Origin: Clostridium swellfunianum
Lineage (GTDB): Bacteria; Bacillota; Clostridia; Clostridiales; Clostridiaceae
NCBI RefSeq assembly: GCF_023656515.1
Contig: NZ_JAMOFV010000006.1
Coordinates: 1,463,354 to 1,527,353, forward strand
DNA: 64,000 nt
Direction of reading: 5' to 3'
In this document: piece by piece, positions 8,201 through 17,821 of the stretch
Position numbering within the stretch: the stretch's first letter is position 1
How the letters are laid out: each line of letters opens with the position of its first letter
Made by a program: the position numbers and the translations under genes
Notes under the pieces: model-generated
Databases searched by the model: none
The model's input: only the letters and a program-made list of their open reading frames with translations
Told to the model about the DNA's origin: nothing

Positions 8201-9151
8201 CTAATCTATGCGCAGGCAAAGCTTGCCTAAATAATGTTTGCTTAGAGCTATATGAGCTTCATAGGCGTCTTTAAGTAAGAAAACTTGGTCAATGTGGCAT
8301 TTTAAAATACCTTGTTTTACAAAATCATTAAGTCTATTTATTATATCTGAATCTGGCTCACCATTATATTCAACTATGCTAACCTCAGAGTGAGCCTTAG
8401 GTACTGGATATATTCCATTTGGGTAGGCAATGTTCCCTCTAGTACGTACACATTTAGATGCTATTTCAGCTATTTCACCACCAGTTGTAATTAATGCAGC
8501 ATCAAAGCCTGCAGGCGCAAATGATTTGGCTGCTAATAATATATCATCTTTATATCCATCCACAACAGTGTCAATTCCAAGACTCCTAACCATATCAACA
8601 CCATCGTCCCCCGAAGCAACAGCAAAAACTCGAGCGCCTTTGTTTTTAGCAATTTGCACAGCCAAATGTCCTACTCCTCCACTAGCTCCAACAATTATTA
8701 TAGCTTCACCTTGTTTAAGTTTTAGGATATCTTCAAGCCCACGTAGTGCAGTGATTCCAACCCCTAAAATTGCACTTGCCTCCTTGATTGTAATACACTC
8801 TGGAATGTGAGATACATACTTGGACTCTACAACAACATACTCAGAATAAAAACCTCCTTTAGGATTAAGAAATCCTGAAGCATAAACCTTGTCTCCAATA
8901 TTAAAACCAGTGACATTACCTCCAGTACGGACAACTGTTCCAGCTCCTTCAGACCCTACAACATATGGGAAGTTTGGCTTCATTCCAAGCATTTCTGCAT
9001 ATCCACCTTCACGTTCAAAGATATCCCATTGACCCACACCAGCATATTCAACTCTAATTAGGACATCCTCAGGTTCAACGTCAGATACAGGGATATTTCT
9101 CATAACTAATTCACTAGGTCCGCCAAATCTATCAAGTACAACAGCTTTCAT
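8201..9151 (-). CDS. Zinc-independent MDR quinone/enone oxidoreductase
   Basis: 316 residues, the usual length of NADPH:quinone-reductase-type medium-chain dehydrogenases. The GroES-like N-terminus contains VVGSEGAGTVV and GDKVYA; the nucleotide-binding fold has GASGGVGHLAVQ at residues 155-166. The cysteine and His zinc ligands of true alcohol dehydrogenases are absent. A strong AGGAGG lies before the ATG. It is divergent from the second WYL regulator (9240) with the operator between them, so it is probably induced by a reactive electrophile or quinone sensed by that regulator (inference). Confidence 0.9.
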   Translation of the reverse strand: MKAVVLDRFGGPSELVMRNIPVSDVEPEDVLIRVEYAGVGQWDIFEREGGYAEMLGMKPNFPYVVGSEGAGTVVRTGGNVTGFNIGDKVYASGFLNPKGGFYSEYVVVESKYVSHIPECITIKEASAILGVGITALRGLEDILKLKQGEAIIIVGASGGVGHLAVQIAKNKGARVFAVASGDDGVDMVRSLGIDTVVDGYKDDILLAAKSFAPAGFDAALITTGGEIAEIASKCVRTRGNIAYPNGIYPVPKAHSEVSIVEYNGEPDSDIINRLNDFVKQGILKCHIDQVFLLKDAYEAHIALSKHYLGKLCLRID

Positions 9152-9191
9152 ATACTTACCTCCTTGTTAATCTTCTAAAAATAGTATATCG

Positions 9192-9222
9192 TTAAATCAT
9201 GACAATAGCTGTCATGATTTAA
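9192..9222. promoter_or_regulatory. 31-bp palindrome with TGACA-N5-TGTCA core, WYL operator
   Basis: The arms TTAAATCATGACA (9192-9204) and TGTCATGATTTAA (9210-9222) are perfectly complementary around ATAGC. It lies between the divergent oxidoreductase gene (start 9151) and the WYL regulator (start 9240), ending only 17 bases before the latter. The inner TGACA-N5-TGTCA is the same as at 7511-7525. Confidence 0.8.
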
Positions 9223-9239
9223 CACTAGGAGATAATGAT

Positions 9240-10181
9240 ATGTCAAAAACAAAACTTTTATTTGATCTTATTATGTATGTTAATAACAAACGTAATTTTA
9301 CTGCGCAGGAAGTAGCTTACGAGTTTAATATTTCTGTAAGAACTGCTCATAGATATCTCTTGGAGTTAAGTGAAATGGGTGTCCCTCTCTATACAGAGCC
9401 TGGTCGCAATGGCGGCTATAGAATACTAAACAATAGAATGCTATCACCTGTTATTTTTGATGAAGATGAGGCATTTTCTATATTTTTTGCTTTTCAATCT
9501 TTAAAATATTATCAATCACTGCCCTTTGATATTAATATTAATTCTGTTTCAAGAAAACTATACGCTAATCTTCCTAATGATTCTAGAAGAAAAGTAGATC
9601 AGTTAGGCTCTGTTCTTTCATTTTGGAATAATAAAAGAGGTATTTCATCTCCGTTTCTAATAGAAATAATTGAGGCAGCTATGGATAATCAAATACTTCA
9701 CATCCAGTATATTTCAAAATCAGAAAATACCATAAAGAAAATAGTCCCCATAGGTGTGTATGCATATAATGGTTTCTGGTATATGCCTGCATTGGATTTG
9801 CATCATAATAAAATAAGGCTTTTTAGAACGGATAGAATTTTATCCTTAGAAAATACTGATGAAAAGCTCAATCCTCAAATAACCTTAATAGACTGGTTGG
9901 ATAGCCATATAAAAAACGTACCAAAGGATCCAGTCCGATTATATGTGAAGCTTACACGGGAAGGGATACGACAATGCCGAAGCCAGCCTTGGCTTGAGAA
10001 TCATATTATATTAAGCGATGAAAACCATGGATATATCGACACAATAATAGATAATAGCGACTTAGATTTTGTTTCTATATACTTTTATCAGCTGGGTACT
10101 GCCGCAAAAGTGATTGAGCCGAGTGAAGTTATAGATAATGTTCGTAAGCAATCTCAGGATATTTTACTTCATTACTCATAA
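9240..10181 (+). CDS. YafY-type HTH/WYL transcriptional regulator (copy 2)
   Basis: 313 residues, with AGGAG before the ATG. The N-terminal winged helix (FTAQEVAYEFNISVRTAHRY), the conserved LSEMGVPLYTEPGRNGGYRI segment, and the WYL domain ending with RLFRTDRILSL parallel the paralogue at 6543-7490 throughout. It is divergent from the MDR oxidoreductase gene and sits next to a perfect palindrome, arguing for autoregulation plus control of the oxidoreductase. The family ligand is usually a nucleotide or small metabolite, unknown here. Confidence 0.9.
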   Translation: MSKTKLLFDLIMYVNNKRNFTAQEVAYEFNISVRTAHRYLLELSEMGVPLYTEPGRNGGYRILNNRMLSPVIFDEDEAFSIFFAFQSLKYYQSLPFDININSVSRKLYANLPNDSRRKVDQLGSVLSFWNNKRGISSPFLIEIIEAAMDNQILHIQYISKSENTIKKIVPIGVYAYNGFWYMPALDLHHNKIRLFRTDRILSLENTDEKLNPQITLIDWLDSHIKNVPKDPVRLYVKLTREGIRQCRSQPWLENHIILSDENHGYIDTIIDNSDLDFVSIYFYQLGTAAKVIEPSEVIDNVRKQSQDILLHYS

Positions 10182-10218
10182 TTGTCTTCTGCAGCCTAAT
10201 CCGGATATATACTGAGTA

Positions 10219-10258
10219 TACAAAAAGCATGCTGACTATACGCAGCACGCTTTTTGTA
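10219..10258. terminator. Bidirectional terminator between the WYL regulator and chemoreceptor genes
   Basis: TACAAAAAGC-a-TGCTG pairs with CAGCA-c-GCTTTTTGTA (10219-10258). The A-run and T-run flanks make it symmetrical, serving two convergent genes. Confidence 0.8.
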
Positions 10259-10325
10259 TTGATTTAATTATCTAATTTACTTGATAATTTCATAACCGTT
10301 TATAAAAGATTGGAAGTAGTGTTGC

Positions 10326-11999
10326 TTATAACTTAAATTTATTCAAAGCACCAACTATTTCTATTGTCATATTGCTTAATTCGAAAGCAGTGTCTGTTAC
10401 ATCCTCTGTTGAAGATTCCATTTCCTCTGCACTAGCGGCAATTTCCTCTGCACTTGCTGCTACCTCCTGTGAAACAGCAGATGCAGTTTCAAGTTTTTGT
10501 ATAATAGCATCCTTTTGTTCTTGTATAGAACTCATAGATTCACTGGCTTCTCTAATTTCAGGATTCATCTCTTTAATTGCCTTTATAATTTTGTTGTAAG
10601 AGCTTGCAGCTACACCTATAGTTTTCAATTGCTCCGACATTTCCAGACCCACCTGGTCAGAAGTGTTAATCATTATATCTGTCTCATTAGAAATCAGCTT
10701 AACGACAGAATTTATATTTTCAGATGAGGCTTTACTTTGTTCTGCAAGCTTTCTTATTTCGTCAGCCACTACCGCAAATCCCCTGCCAGCTTCTCCAGCT
10801 CTAGCCGCCTCGATTGAAGCATTTAATGCCAACAAATTTGTTTGGTCAGCGATTGCATTTATTAGGCTTGATATCTCATCAATTTTATTTATACTAGTTC
10901 CTACGTTGTTTATTTTTTTTGCAAAATCACTGAACATTTCATGAATCTTTTGCATCGACTCTATTAGGTTATTCATTTTGCTATTGCTATCTTCAGCCAT
11001 TTCTCCAACATTGATTGAGCTAGATGCTACGCTAGACATAGCTTCTATAACCTTTTCCAATTGCTCATTAAAATCGTTAAGCATCATGTTTGTATCAATA
11101 ATCTCGTTTGCTTGTCCGCTTGTCCCATGTGCCACATCTTGAATTGTTTTTGAAACATTTTCTGCTCCTAGTGACATTTCCTTAGATACTGCACTTAGCC
11201 CTTTAGACTTATCCTCAAGAGCTGAAGCTTGGTTTTTTATAAGTTCTATCATGCCTCTGATATTTTCTATTGTCTTATTTAAAGCCTTTTTCATTTGAGC
11301 AAATTCATTTTTTTCATCTATAACTACAGAAACAGATAAGTCTCCAGAAGCTACAGTATTTAAATTTGCAATAGCTGCTCGAATGGCTCTCATAACAGTT
11401 GCAGTTACTATGTATCCAAGTAATAATATTGCAGCTATTATGATGACAGTGATATAAAATACCATTCTGATTTTTGATTGATACACCTTATCACTGCTGG
11501 AATTTTTATCTGCTGCCAACTTTTCATTATACTCCCTTAATTCAACAATATTGTTCTCAATTTTGTCTCCTAACATAGCAAGTTCGTCACTTAATTGTTG
11601 TTGAGATTTATCTTTGTCCCATGAAGCAATATACTTATTTATGTCTTCATTAATTTCTGCGACTTTATTTTTCTCATATTCATCTAGCTTTGTTGCTTCA
11701 TATTCCCTTAATTTACCTACTGCTTTTTCATAGTGTTCTTTGATTTCCTGCTCGTATTTAGCGTCGTTTTGCAGCATTGCTTTTTCTGCATTTAGCCTAA
11801 CTGCTAAAAAGTCTCCTCTTGCAGCAGCAAGTCTTGAAATACCAATCAAATTATTCTGGTACATATCAGTCATATTTTTATTTACGGTATAAATTCCTGA
11901 TAATCCAAGAAAATTAGTTAATGCAACAGATATAAGTGAAAAAACTCCTAGGAAAATTATTATTGTCTTGATCTTAAAATTCTTCATAAACTTAAACAC
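10326..11999 (-). CDS. Methyl-accepting chemotaxis protein
   Basis: 557 residues: TM1 at about 11-33, a four-helix-bundle-type extracellular sensor (about 35-178), TM2 at 181-203, HAMP (about 204-256), and a cytoplasmic coiled coil with the conserved hairpin tip containing [20 protein letters not shown] near residues 388-407. [13 protein letters not shown] near the C-terminus is a typical methylation-helix sequence. It follows a TetR gene after 38 bases and an EAL gene before that, on the same strand. It signals to CheA/CheW, which are not encoded here. Confidence 0.94.
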   Translation of the reverse strand: MFKFMKNFKIKTIIIFLGVFSLISVALTNFLGLSGIYTVNKNMTDMYQNNLIGISRLAAARGDFLAVRLNAEKAMLQNDAKYEQEIKEHYEKAVGKLREYEATKLDEYEKNKVAEINEDINKYIASWDKDKSQQQLSDELAMLGDKIENNIVELREYNEKLAADKNSSSDKVYQSKIRMVFYITVIIIAAILLLGYIVTATVMRAIRAAIANLNTVASGDLSVSVVIDEKNEFAQMKKALNKTIENIRGMIELIKNQASALEDKSKGLSAVSKEMSLGAENVSKTIQDVAHGTSGQANEIIDTNMMLNDFNEQLEKVIEAMSSVASSSINVGEMAEDSNSKMNNLIESMQKIHEMFSDFAKKINNVGTSINKIDEISSLINAIADQTNLLALNASIEAARAGEAGRGFAVVADEIRKLAEQSKASSENINSVVKLISNETDIMINTSDQVGLEMSEQLKTIGVAASSYNKIIKAIKEMNPEIREASESMSSIQEQKDAIIQKLETASAVSQEVAASAEEIAASAEEMESSTEDVTDTAFELSNMTIEIVGALNKFKL

Positions 12000-12037
12000 T
12001 AATTATCACTCCCTATATACTGACTTTAAAATTTCTA

Positions 12038-12631
12038 CTATGCTTTTATGCTATCCCAATATACCCGCCATACTTTATCAACTTCTTCTTTACTTGGTAT
12101 TCTGTTGCTCGTTATCAGTTCGTAAATATATCCATTTAAATTGCGATAAAATGTTCTAGATAAATCATCTGAAGATAAATTTCTAAATAGGCCTTCTTGT
12201 ATACCCTTTTCAAACAAATTAAACAAATAAATTGATGCTATACCTTTCCACTCTTGAAGCTCAGACTCAATTTTGCTTTGAACACCATATACAGGATAAA
12301 TTAAGTGCCTATACAAAAATCTTGAATAAAGATTATGCTCTCTAAAAAACTCCATTGAAATGCTAAACAAATTATATATTTGTTCTTCCACATCTCTAGC
12401 TCCGTTTTGGCTCAAAGCTTTATCTTTCTTTATCTCATACAATTCTCTAGCCTCTTTGTATAAGATAAAAAATATTTCTTCTTTAGACTTAAAATAAAAA
12501 TACAAGGTAGAAGATTTTATTCCAACCTCATTTGCAATTTCTCTAGTAGTGGTAGCATAATAACCCTTTTCATTAAACAAGATAAGTGCGGTCAATTTAA
12601 TTCTAGACAGTGTATCAACCTCTGTATTCAA
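12038..12631 (-). CDS. TetR/AcrR-family regulator
   Basis: 197 residues with a TTG start preceded by GGGAG. The N-terminal HTH includes YATTTREIANEVGIKSSTLY, the TetR recognition-helix pattern, followed by FYFKSKEEIFFILY. The helical C-terminal domain is rich in aromatic residues. It lies between an EAL phosphodiesterase gene (46-base gap) and a chemoreceptor gene (38-base gap), all on the minus strand, so it probably belongs to that transcription unit. The regulated genes are not obvious, and no palindrome is visible in the short gaps. Confidence 0.88.
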   Translation of the reverse strand: MNTEVDTLSRIKLTALILFNEKGYYATTTREIANEVGIKSSTLYFYFKSKEEIFFILYKEARELYEIKKDKALSQNGARDVEEQIYNLFSISMEFFREHNLYSRFLYRHLIYPVYGVQSKIESELQEWKGIASIYLFNLFEKGIQEGLFRNLSSDDLSRTFYRNLNGYIYELITSNRIPSKEEVDKVWRVYWDSIKA

Positions 12632-12677
12632 AATTCAATTTCTCCCTTCAAACTTAATCTAGCTACTTTGAAAGCTC

Positions 12678-14015
12678 TCATCTAACTCCTTCTAAGCCTA
12701 AAGCAAATTCGCAGCCTAAGTATATGCTCTCAATCGCTTTTGCAGGCAAAGGCTTACTATAATAGTATCCCTGAATTGCATTGCAACCCATGCGTTCTAA
12801 TAAATCTACCTGCTCCTTGCTTTCAACTCCTTCAGCTATAACATTAAGCTTAAGCTTTTTACCAAGCATAATTATTCCACTTACTAGTTCTCTTGAGGTA
12901 CTATCAAAAACTATATCGTCCAGGAAACTTTTATCAATTTTAATAGTATCTATAGGCAACCGTTTTAAATAACTTAAGGAGGAATATCCAGTTCCAAAAT
13001 CATCTAAGGCAATTTTTATGCCTGAGCTTTGTGTAAGCTGAAGTATTTCAGCAATAGACTCATATGATGATACCATCATACTTTCAGTAACTTCTATTTC
13101 AACTAAATTGGGTGGTATATCAAATTCCCTTAATATGCTCTTTAAATTATCTAAAAATCTATAGCCTTGGATTTGCTTTTGCGATACATTTATAGCTACC
13201 GTATAATAATAACCTTTAATAATCCACTCTTTGATTTGCCGACATACCGTCCGAATAATCCAATCGCCAAGCTCAATGATAATTCCTGTCTCTTCTGAAA
13301 TTGGTATAAACTCTGAAGGTGGTACATTTCCCAACTCTTCATTTTTCCATCTGAGTAATGCCTCAAATTTCAAAACTCTTCCCGATTTTGCTTCTACCTG
13401 CGGTTGATAGTAAACTTCTAGCTCATTTTTAGAAGCGGCACTCCTGAGATTATTACAAATCATAATCTTTCTCAAAACCTCTTCCTGTAATTCCTCATAG
13501 TAAAAGGCAACTTTATTTACACCATCTTTTTTTGATTTATATAATGCTAAATCAGCCTTTTTCAATACTGTTGTCAAGCTATCAGCATTATTTGAATATA
13601 TAGCTGCACCTATACTCATATCAATGTATATACTCTTTCCAGATATAAAAAGGGGCTTTTTAAATATACTAAAAACTCCTTCGCAGAAGGAGTTTACTTG
13701 GTGCCACACTGATAGACGAGGCAGAAAAACGATAATTCCATCCCCTGTTCCTCTACAAACTATAGAATCAATAGTAACAATACTGTTCAGAAGATATGCT
13801 GCATTCTTTAACACCTCTTGTCCAATTTCATATCCATATGTGTTTTTTATTATGCTAAAGTCATATATTTCAATAATTAAAAATGTACCTTCATGATATT
13901 TGTTATTTCCATTGCTAGGAAACAACCTTTTAAGATGACTTATATCTGAAAACCTTGTCAATTTATTGTTATGCTGGATTTCCCTACATTGGCTCATTAA
14001 TTTACATATGTTCAT
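12678..14015 (-). CDS. EAL-domain c-di-GMP phosphodiesterase with degenerate GGDEF domain
   Basis: 445 residues. The N-terminal half (about 35-170) is a GGDEF fold in which the signature is RGTGDG, so it should lack cyclase activity. The C-terminal EAL domain (about 190-435) keeps FEALLRW, the Asn in AINVSQKQ, Glu in EVTES, DDFGTGYSSLSYL, KIDKSF and EGVESKEQ, the metal and catalytic set of active phosphodiesterases. No TM or PAS domain is seen, so it is cytosolic. It should hydrolyse c-di-GMP to pGpG, favouring motility, which fits the chemoreceptor in the same cluster. Confidence 0.92.
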   Translation of the reverse strand: MNICKLMSQCREIQHNNKLTRFSDISHLKRLFPSNGNNKYHEGTFLIIEIYDFSIIKNTYGYEIGQEVLKNAAYLLNSIVTIDSIVCRGTGDGIIVFLPRLSVWHQVNSFCEGVFSIFKKPLFISGKSIYIDMSIGAAIYSNNADSLTTVLKKADLALYKSKKDGVNKVAFYYEELQEEVLRKIMICNNLRSAASKNELEVYYQPQVEAKSGRVLKFEALLRWKNEELGNVPPSEFIPISEETGIIIELGDWIIRTVCRQIKEWIIKGYYYTVAINVSQKQIQGYRFLDNLKSILREFDIPPNLVEIEVTESMMVSSYESIAEILQLTQSSGIKIALDDFGTGYSSLSYLKRLPIDTIKIDKSFLDDIVFDSTSRELVSGIIMLGKKLKLNVIAEGVESKEQVDLLERMGCNAIQGYYYSKPLPAKAIESIYLGCEFALGLEGVR

Positions 14016-14413
14016 TTATGCAATCCCATCCCTATGATTTACCCCTGCTACCGTATTAATATAAAAAGCCTTCTATAAAAGCATCATAATAATCATCTTT
14101 CTATATTTGCAGATATAATTAACCTATCTATCAATTGATAGGTATATTAAAAATTATATTATATAATAAGTGTATTTTCAACCATATATAGCTATTTTTT
14201 GTTGTTTTACCCTACTATACGACAATATTTAACACTTTTTTGATTTTTTGTACTGATATATTTGTAAAAAATTAAATTTCCATTATTCTTCTTCATACAA
14301 GGAACTACTCTACCTAAGCTTTATTAAGGCTTCCACTTACCAGGAAATTCAGACCACTAACATGCAAATTATAGAAACTTTATGTAATAAAAGGTATTCT
14401 ATAGTAAAGGAGG
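14016..14413. other. Intergenic region between divergent EAL and LytTR genes
   Basis: Very AT-rich, with no gene seen. The only clear structure is the palindrome CTATCAATTGATAG at 14128-14141, flanked by CCTAT and GTATA. It could be an operator for either divergent unit, but nothing ties it to a regulator. Confidence 0.4.
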
Positions 14414-14422
14414 GTGGTAAGC

Positions 14423-14875
14423 GTGAAAGTAGAAATCCACTATGTAAATTCTCTAGAAGAGGAATGTGCAGTTCTTGAGATTTGTGAAAATCATCCTGGA
14501 ATTATAAAGCTTCAGGAAATAATTCAAAAGGGCACCTATCAGACTCTCACTATTCCTTGTTTTCTTAGAGAACAGATATATTCAATTTCTTGTGAACACA
14601 TTTTGTACTTTGAAACAATCCAAGATAAGCTGTTCGTGCACACTGGCAGTAAAATGTACGAGGCAAAGAAACGTCTTTATGAACTGGAAGAAATCCTTTC
14701 TGAACATTTTGCGCGTATATCTAAGTCGGTAATAATTAACCTTGAACACGTAGAATATTATAGTCCCTTGGCAAATGGTTTGATGAAAGCAACCTTTTAT
14801 AATGGTGAGGAGACGTATATTTCCAGAAAATATCTCCGCCTTCTCAGAGCAAAGATTGGAGGTAAAAAGTTATGA
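14423..14875 (+). CDS. LytTR-domain DNA-binding protein
   Basis: 150 residues from a GTG at 14423, which has AAAGGAGG 9 bases upstream; the GTG at 14414 overlaps that site. The N-terminal 45 residues are a small alpha/beta segment. Residues 50-145 are a LytTR domain (IYSISCEHILYFETIQDKLFVHT, then HFARISKSVIINLEHVEYY). No receiver domain is present, so it is the LytTR-plus-membrane-partner type. It overlaps the next gene by 4 bases (ATGA), so the pair is co-translated. It probably activates its own or surface genes, with the membrane protein as anti-activator (inference). Confidence 0.9.
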   Translation: MKVEIHYVNSLEEECAVLEICENHPGIIKLQEIIQKGTYQTLTIPCFLREQIYSISCEHILYFETIQDKLFVHTGSKMYEAKKRLYELEEILSEHFARISKSVIINLEHVEYYSPLANGLMKATFYNGEETYISRKYLRLLRAKIGGKKL

Positions 14876-15519
14876 CAATCGAAGATAAAAAGGATATAAC
14901 AATAAAAGGAGCCATTCTTGGTTTTATATTGTTTGTAAGCATGCTTATTAATTTGTTAATAAGCAAAGACATGGAGCACTTACTAATCGTTGGAACCTAT
15001 CTTGTTCCAATTATAATTGGTTATGGTCTTCTGGGTATGTTTATACGATGGATGAGATATAGAAGTACCCTAAGAAGAAAAGAATTTTCTCTGTTCTCAG
15101 GCCCAGCCATACTTTATTGGGTAGAAATGCTTTGCATAATCTTTATGGTTTCTGCTTATTTTATTCCTCAGGTGATTAGGTATATAGTCCTTACAAATGC
15201 TGCAGCACTATTTCTAATTTGGTATCTAGATTATTTATATCTAAAAAACGTTGCTAAAGAATTGAACTCAGGTTTAGGATACTCTAGACGTATCTTAGTT
15301 GAAGATCTTCGATCAAGACCCCATTCAGAAGATATGTTTATGGATGAAATTGAAAACTACTGCAAGAAGAATCATCTTTCCTTAGATGTCTTGGAATATG
15401 GGCTTCCAGCTAAGATTAAAATGAATAACACTTTATATACAGTGAAATTAGGACAATACTATACTCTGATGGGCACTATCGTATATACCTTGGAATTCCG
15501 TAATATTGTATCTAAATAG
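14872..15519 (+). CDS. Membrane protein partner of the LytTR regulator
   Basis: 215 residues with four predicted TMs (about 13-31, 37-60, 80-100, 105-125) and a soluble C-terminal cytoplasmic domain of about 85 residues. It overlaps the LytTR gene by 4 bases. The layout resembles the small integral proteins (such as DUF3021 proteins) that hold LytTR regulators inactive, but the sequence is not a clear match and the C-terminal domain is unassigned. Confidence 0.7.
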   Translation: MTIEDKKDITIKGAILGFILFVSMLINLLISKDMEHLLIVGTYLVPIIIGYGLLGMFIRWMRYRSTLRRKEFSLFSGPAILYWVEMLCIIFMVSAYFIPQVIRYIVLTNAAALFLIWYLDYLYLKNVAKELNSGLGYSRRILVEDLRSRPHSEDMFMDEIENYCKKNHLSLDVLEYGLPAKIKMNNTLYTVKLGQYYTLMGTIVYTLEFRNIVSK

Positions 15520-15567
15520 CATTAGCTAATATAATTTCTTAATGGTTTCAGACTAGCTAAAAAATAT

Positions 15568-15612
15568 CCTATAGATTGTCATAATGAAAAATCGGTCTAT
15601 AGGGTATTTTTT
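15568..15612 (+). terminator. Terminator of the LytTR operon
   Basis: CCTATAGA (15568-15575) pairs with TCTATAGG (15596-15603), followed by GTATTTTTTT. Confidence 0.7.
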
Positions 15613-15901
15613 TAGATAATTTCTTACCTTTCACAAATAACCTATTTCATAAATTCCATATTTACCTTCTTCAAATTCCCTAACCTAGAAATTATGAGAA
15701 AAAACAAGCAATTATTCGAAACAACGAGATTGCTCATACATATCAGTTAAAACAAGGCAACAAGTGCAAAAATAGATACTTCATTAACTTGTTATATGGT
15801 TTATAATACCCTATAATATTATTACAGTAATCACTTAGCTTCGTTGTTTTAATATCCTATATGGAAGATAATAAAATATATTAATTAAGAGGGGTATGGA
15901 T

Positions 15902-16660
15902 ATGTGGTCTAGAAAAGAATTAAAAGACAAAGCAAAAGCTGTTTTAGGAGAAATCTATTGGAGTGCTTTTGGAATCAGTATAGTCATTGCGTTGGCAACC
16001 GGTAGTGGTTGGAGTAGTAGAAATAACTCTCGCTCTAGAAACTCAGAACAATCTTTGCTTCATAAAATCTACAACGGCGATTTTGTAAATTGGAAGCTTG
16101 TAACTATAGTTTTATTTGCTGCTGCATTGTTAATTGCTTTTCGTATCTTCTTCGGATATTTCTTAGAAGTAGGTGGAAGACGATTCTTTATTAAATCTGC
16201 TCAACATGTAGATAATAAAAAGTGTTTTAGCTTTGCTTTTAACGAAGATAACTATATGGGAATATTAAAGACAATGCTATTAACAAATATTTTTGTTTTC
16301 CTTTGGAGTTTGCTTTTTATCGTGCCAGGTATCATTAAATCCTATTCCTATAGCATGGTACCATATATCCTTGCAGACAACCCAAATATTGGCGCTAGGG
16401 AAGCCATTTCTTTAAGTAATAAAATGACTATGGGCCATAAATTTGATATGTTTATATTAGACTTATCATTTTTAGGCTGGTATATATTAGGTGCAATAGC
16501 TTTAGGTATCGGTGTTCTGTTTGTAATGCCTTATGAAAATGCTACAGATGCAGAGCTATATTTAGTGTTAAGAAAAAATGCTTTAGAAGCTAACTTATGC
16601 GCTCGAGAAGACTTATTGCTTGATCAATCAAATTTATATGAAAATAAAAATATATGGTAA
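15902..16660 (+). CDS. DUF975 family membrane protein
   Basis: About 252 residues from the ATG at 15902; GAGGGG is too close to the ATG at 15896. It starts with SRKELKDKAKAVL, the usual DUF975 opening, has TMs near 20-35, 75-97, 140-165 and 190-215, and the conserved IVPGIIKSYSYSMVPYILADNP and ISLSNKMTMGHKFDMFILDLSFLGW segments. These are integral proteins of unknown function in Firmicutes. A polar Ser/Arg/Asn loop (residues 30-50) follows TM1. It is a single-gene unit, terminated by the hairpin at 16674. Confidence 0.9.
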   Translation: MWSRKELKDKAKAVLGEIYWSAFGISIVIALATGSGWSSRNNSRSRNSEQSLLHKIYNGDFVNWKLVTIVLFAAALLIAFRIFFGYFLEVGGRRFFIKSAQHVDNKKCFSFAFNEDNYMGILKTMLLTNIFVFLWSLLFIVPGIIKSYSYSMVPYILADNPNIGAREAISLSNKMTMGHKFDMFILDLSFLGWYILGAIALGIGVLFVMPYENATDAELYLVLRKNALEANLCAREDLLLDQSNLYENKNIW

Positions 16661-16673
16661 ATTAATTTTCACA

Positions 16674-16708
16674 AAACAAAAAGGCTTCACTAAAAGCCTT
16701 TTTTGTTT
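16674..16708. terminator. Bidirectional terminator
   Basis: AACAAAAAGGCTT pairs with AAGCCTTTTTTGTTT around CACTA. It lies between the convergent DUF975 gene and the ECF S-like gene, with T-runs on both strands. Confidence 0.85.
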
Positions 16709-16737
16709 AAAAAACAATATAACCAATGTTAGACTAC

Positions 16738-17241
16738 TTAAAAATTGGAAAGCTTAGCAGCAGTAAACACTCTCTTCATAGGCTTTAAAAGATATATAGC
16801 TGATAAGAATGTTACTAACCCATTCCCTAAAGATACTTGAAAGCCTAATAAAAGTCTAGCAATAAACCCTTTATAATCTAGCCCTGCGCTAAGCATAAAA
16901 GGCAGGTCTATTAACGTACCGCACATGAAAGCTAGTATAAATCCTAAACCAGCCATATAATACTCATTTTTAAGTTTATTCTTAAAAAATGAGTATATGA
17001 GAACGTACTGAGGAAATACAATTAAATAAGCCAAGCTCCAGGGTGCTATGCCTTCAGTCAGCATAACCAGCAAACAAAATACTATAACTGAAAGCCATGC
17101 TTCTTTTCTATCAACATATACTCCATACATCATAATAGTAAAATTAACCCATTCTGCATATAGTATCATGCCACCTATACGATGTATTATATAAAGCATT
17201 GTTGCAAGTAACGCTATTCGTGTTAGTTCTCGAGTTTTCAT
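16738..17241 (-). CDS. ECF-transporter S-component-like membrane protein, probably for cobalamin
   Basis: 167 residues, mostly hydrophobic, with five to six TMs. The N-terminus MKTRELTRIALLATMLYIIH resembles the coupling segment of S components (charged start, then Ala-rich TM1). It starts one base after the DUF4430 gene ends and lies under the cobalamin riboswitch at 17822-17990. S components bind one vitamin and share the EcfAAT module, which is not in this window. The riboswitch makes cobalamin or a precursor the likely cargo (inference from context). Confidence 0.75.
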   Translation of the reverse strand: MKTRELTRIALLATMLYIIHRIGGMILYAEWVNFTIMMYGVYVDRKEAWLSVIVFCLLVMLTEGIAPWSLAYLIVFPQYVLIYSFFKNKLKNEYYMAGLGFILAFMCGTLIDLPFMLSAGLDYKGFIARLLLGFQVSLGNGLVTFLSAIYLLKPMKRVFTAAKLSNF

Positions 17242-17242
17242 A

Positions 17243-17695
17243 TTATTTTCCTACATTCATGTTGCTTGTAAATACTAAATTTATCTCGTCCTTATCATAT
17301 AATACGAGTTGATCAGCCCCCGGCGCCTCTCCAACCTTCATTTCCTTATTCTGACTTGGGGATTTGTAGCCATACATCCACCATGGGCCTTTAGCCATAT
17401 CCTCTGTTTTAACTCCACCTATAGCTTCAATAAATCTTCCATATTTAGAAGTTTGCATATCTACTTTAAGTTCATCCTTGTACTGAATAAGAAAGTCGCT
17501 TAGATTAGCAGCATCAGTCTTATACTTTTTATTCTCTACTATAGTCTTCTTATTCACTTCATCTTTAATAGTAATAATAATTGTCTTGTCTCCTTTTTGT
17601 CCTCCAGTAAGCTTACCTAAAACTAAATACCCTCCAACAAATATTAAAATTGCAAGTAGGGTTACACCTATTTTGATTTTACTTCCTTTATTCAT
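17243..17695 (-). CDS. DUF4430 (transcobalamin-like) membrane-anchored protein
   Basis: 150 residues from the ATG at 17695, preceded by GAAAGGAG; the upstream ATG at 17713 lacks one. A single N-terminal TM (about 7-26) anchors an extracellular domain with the DUF4430 pattern: a TDAANLSDFL segment, YGRFIEAIGGV, then GPWWMYGY and a C-terminal DEINLVFTS. The domain is related to the C-terminal lobe of eukaryotic cobalamin carriers. Under a cobalamin riboswitch and beside an S-component-like gene, it is most likely a surface cobalamin-binding protein feeding the transporter (inference). Confidence 0.82.
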   Translation of the reverse strand: MNKGSKIKIGVTLLAILIFVGGYLVLGKLTGGQKGDKTIIITIKDEVNKKTIVENKKYKTDAANLSDFLIQYKDELKVDMQTSKYGRFIEAIGGVKTEDMAKGPWWMYGYKSPSQNKEMKVGEAPGADQLVLYDKDEINLVFTSNMNVGK

Positions 17696-17713
17696 ATTAA
17701 TAACTCCTTTCAA

Positions 17714-17740
17714 TAAAAAAACTCCTCTATAAGAGGAGTT
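17714..17740 (-). terminator. Riboswitch expression-platform terminator
   Basis: AACTCCTC (17720-17727) pairs with GAGGAGTT (17733-17740); on the minus strand it is followed by seven Ts, about 19 bases before the DUF4430 start codon. It lies between the aptamer and the gene, so the switch probably acts by premature termination when cobalamin binds. Confidence 0.8.
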
Positions 17741-17821
17741 GTAGTGACTAAAGCTACATTACTATATAAGCAGCACATTTAATACACAAATTCCTCCTTT
17801 CCCTCCGAAAGTGAATAATTA

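Noticed and set aside
12678-14015. Bifunctional diguanylate cyclase
   Set aside because: The GGDEF signature is RGTGDG, lacking the catalytic acidic residue; only the EAL half looks active.
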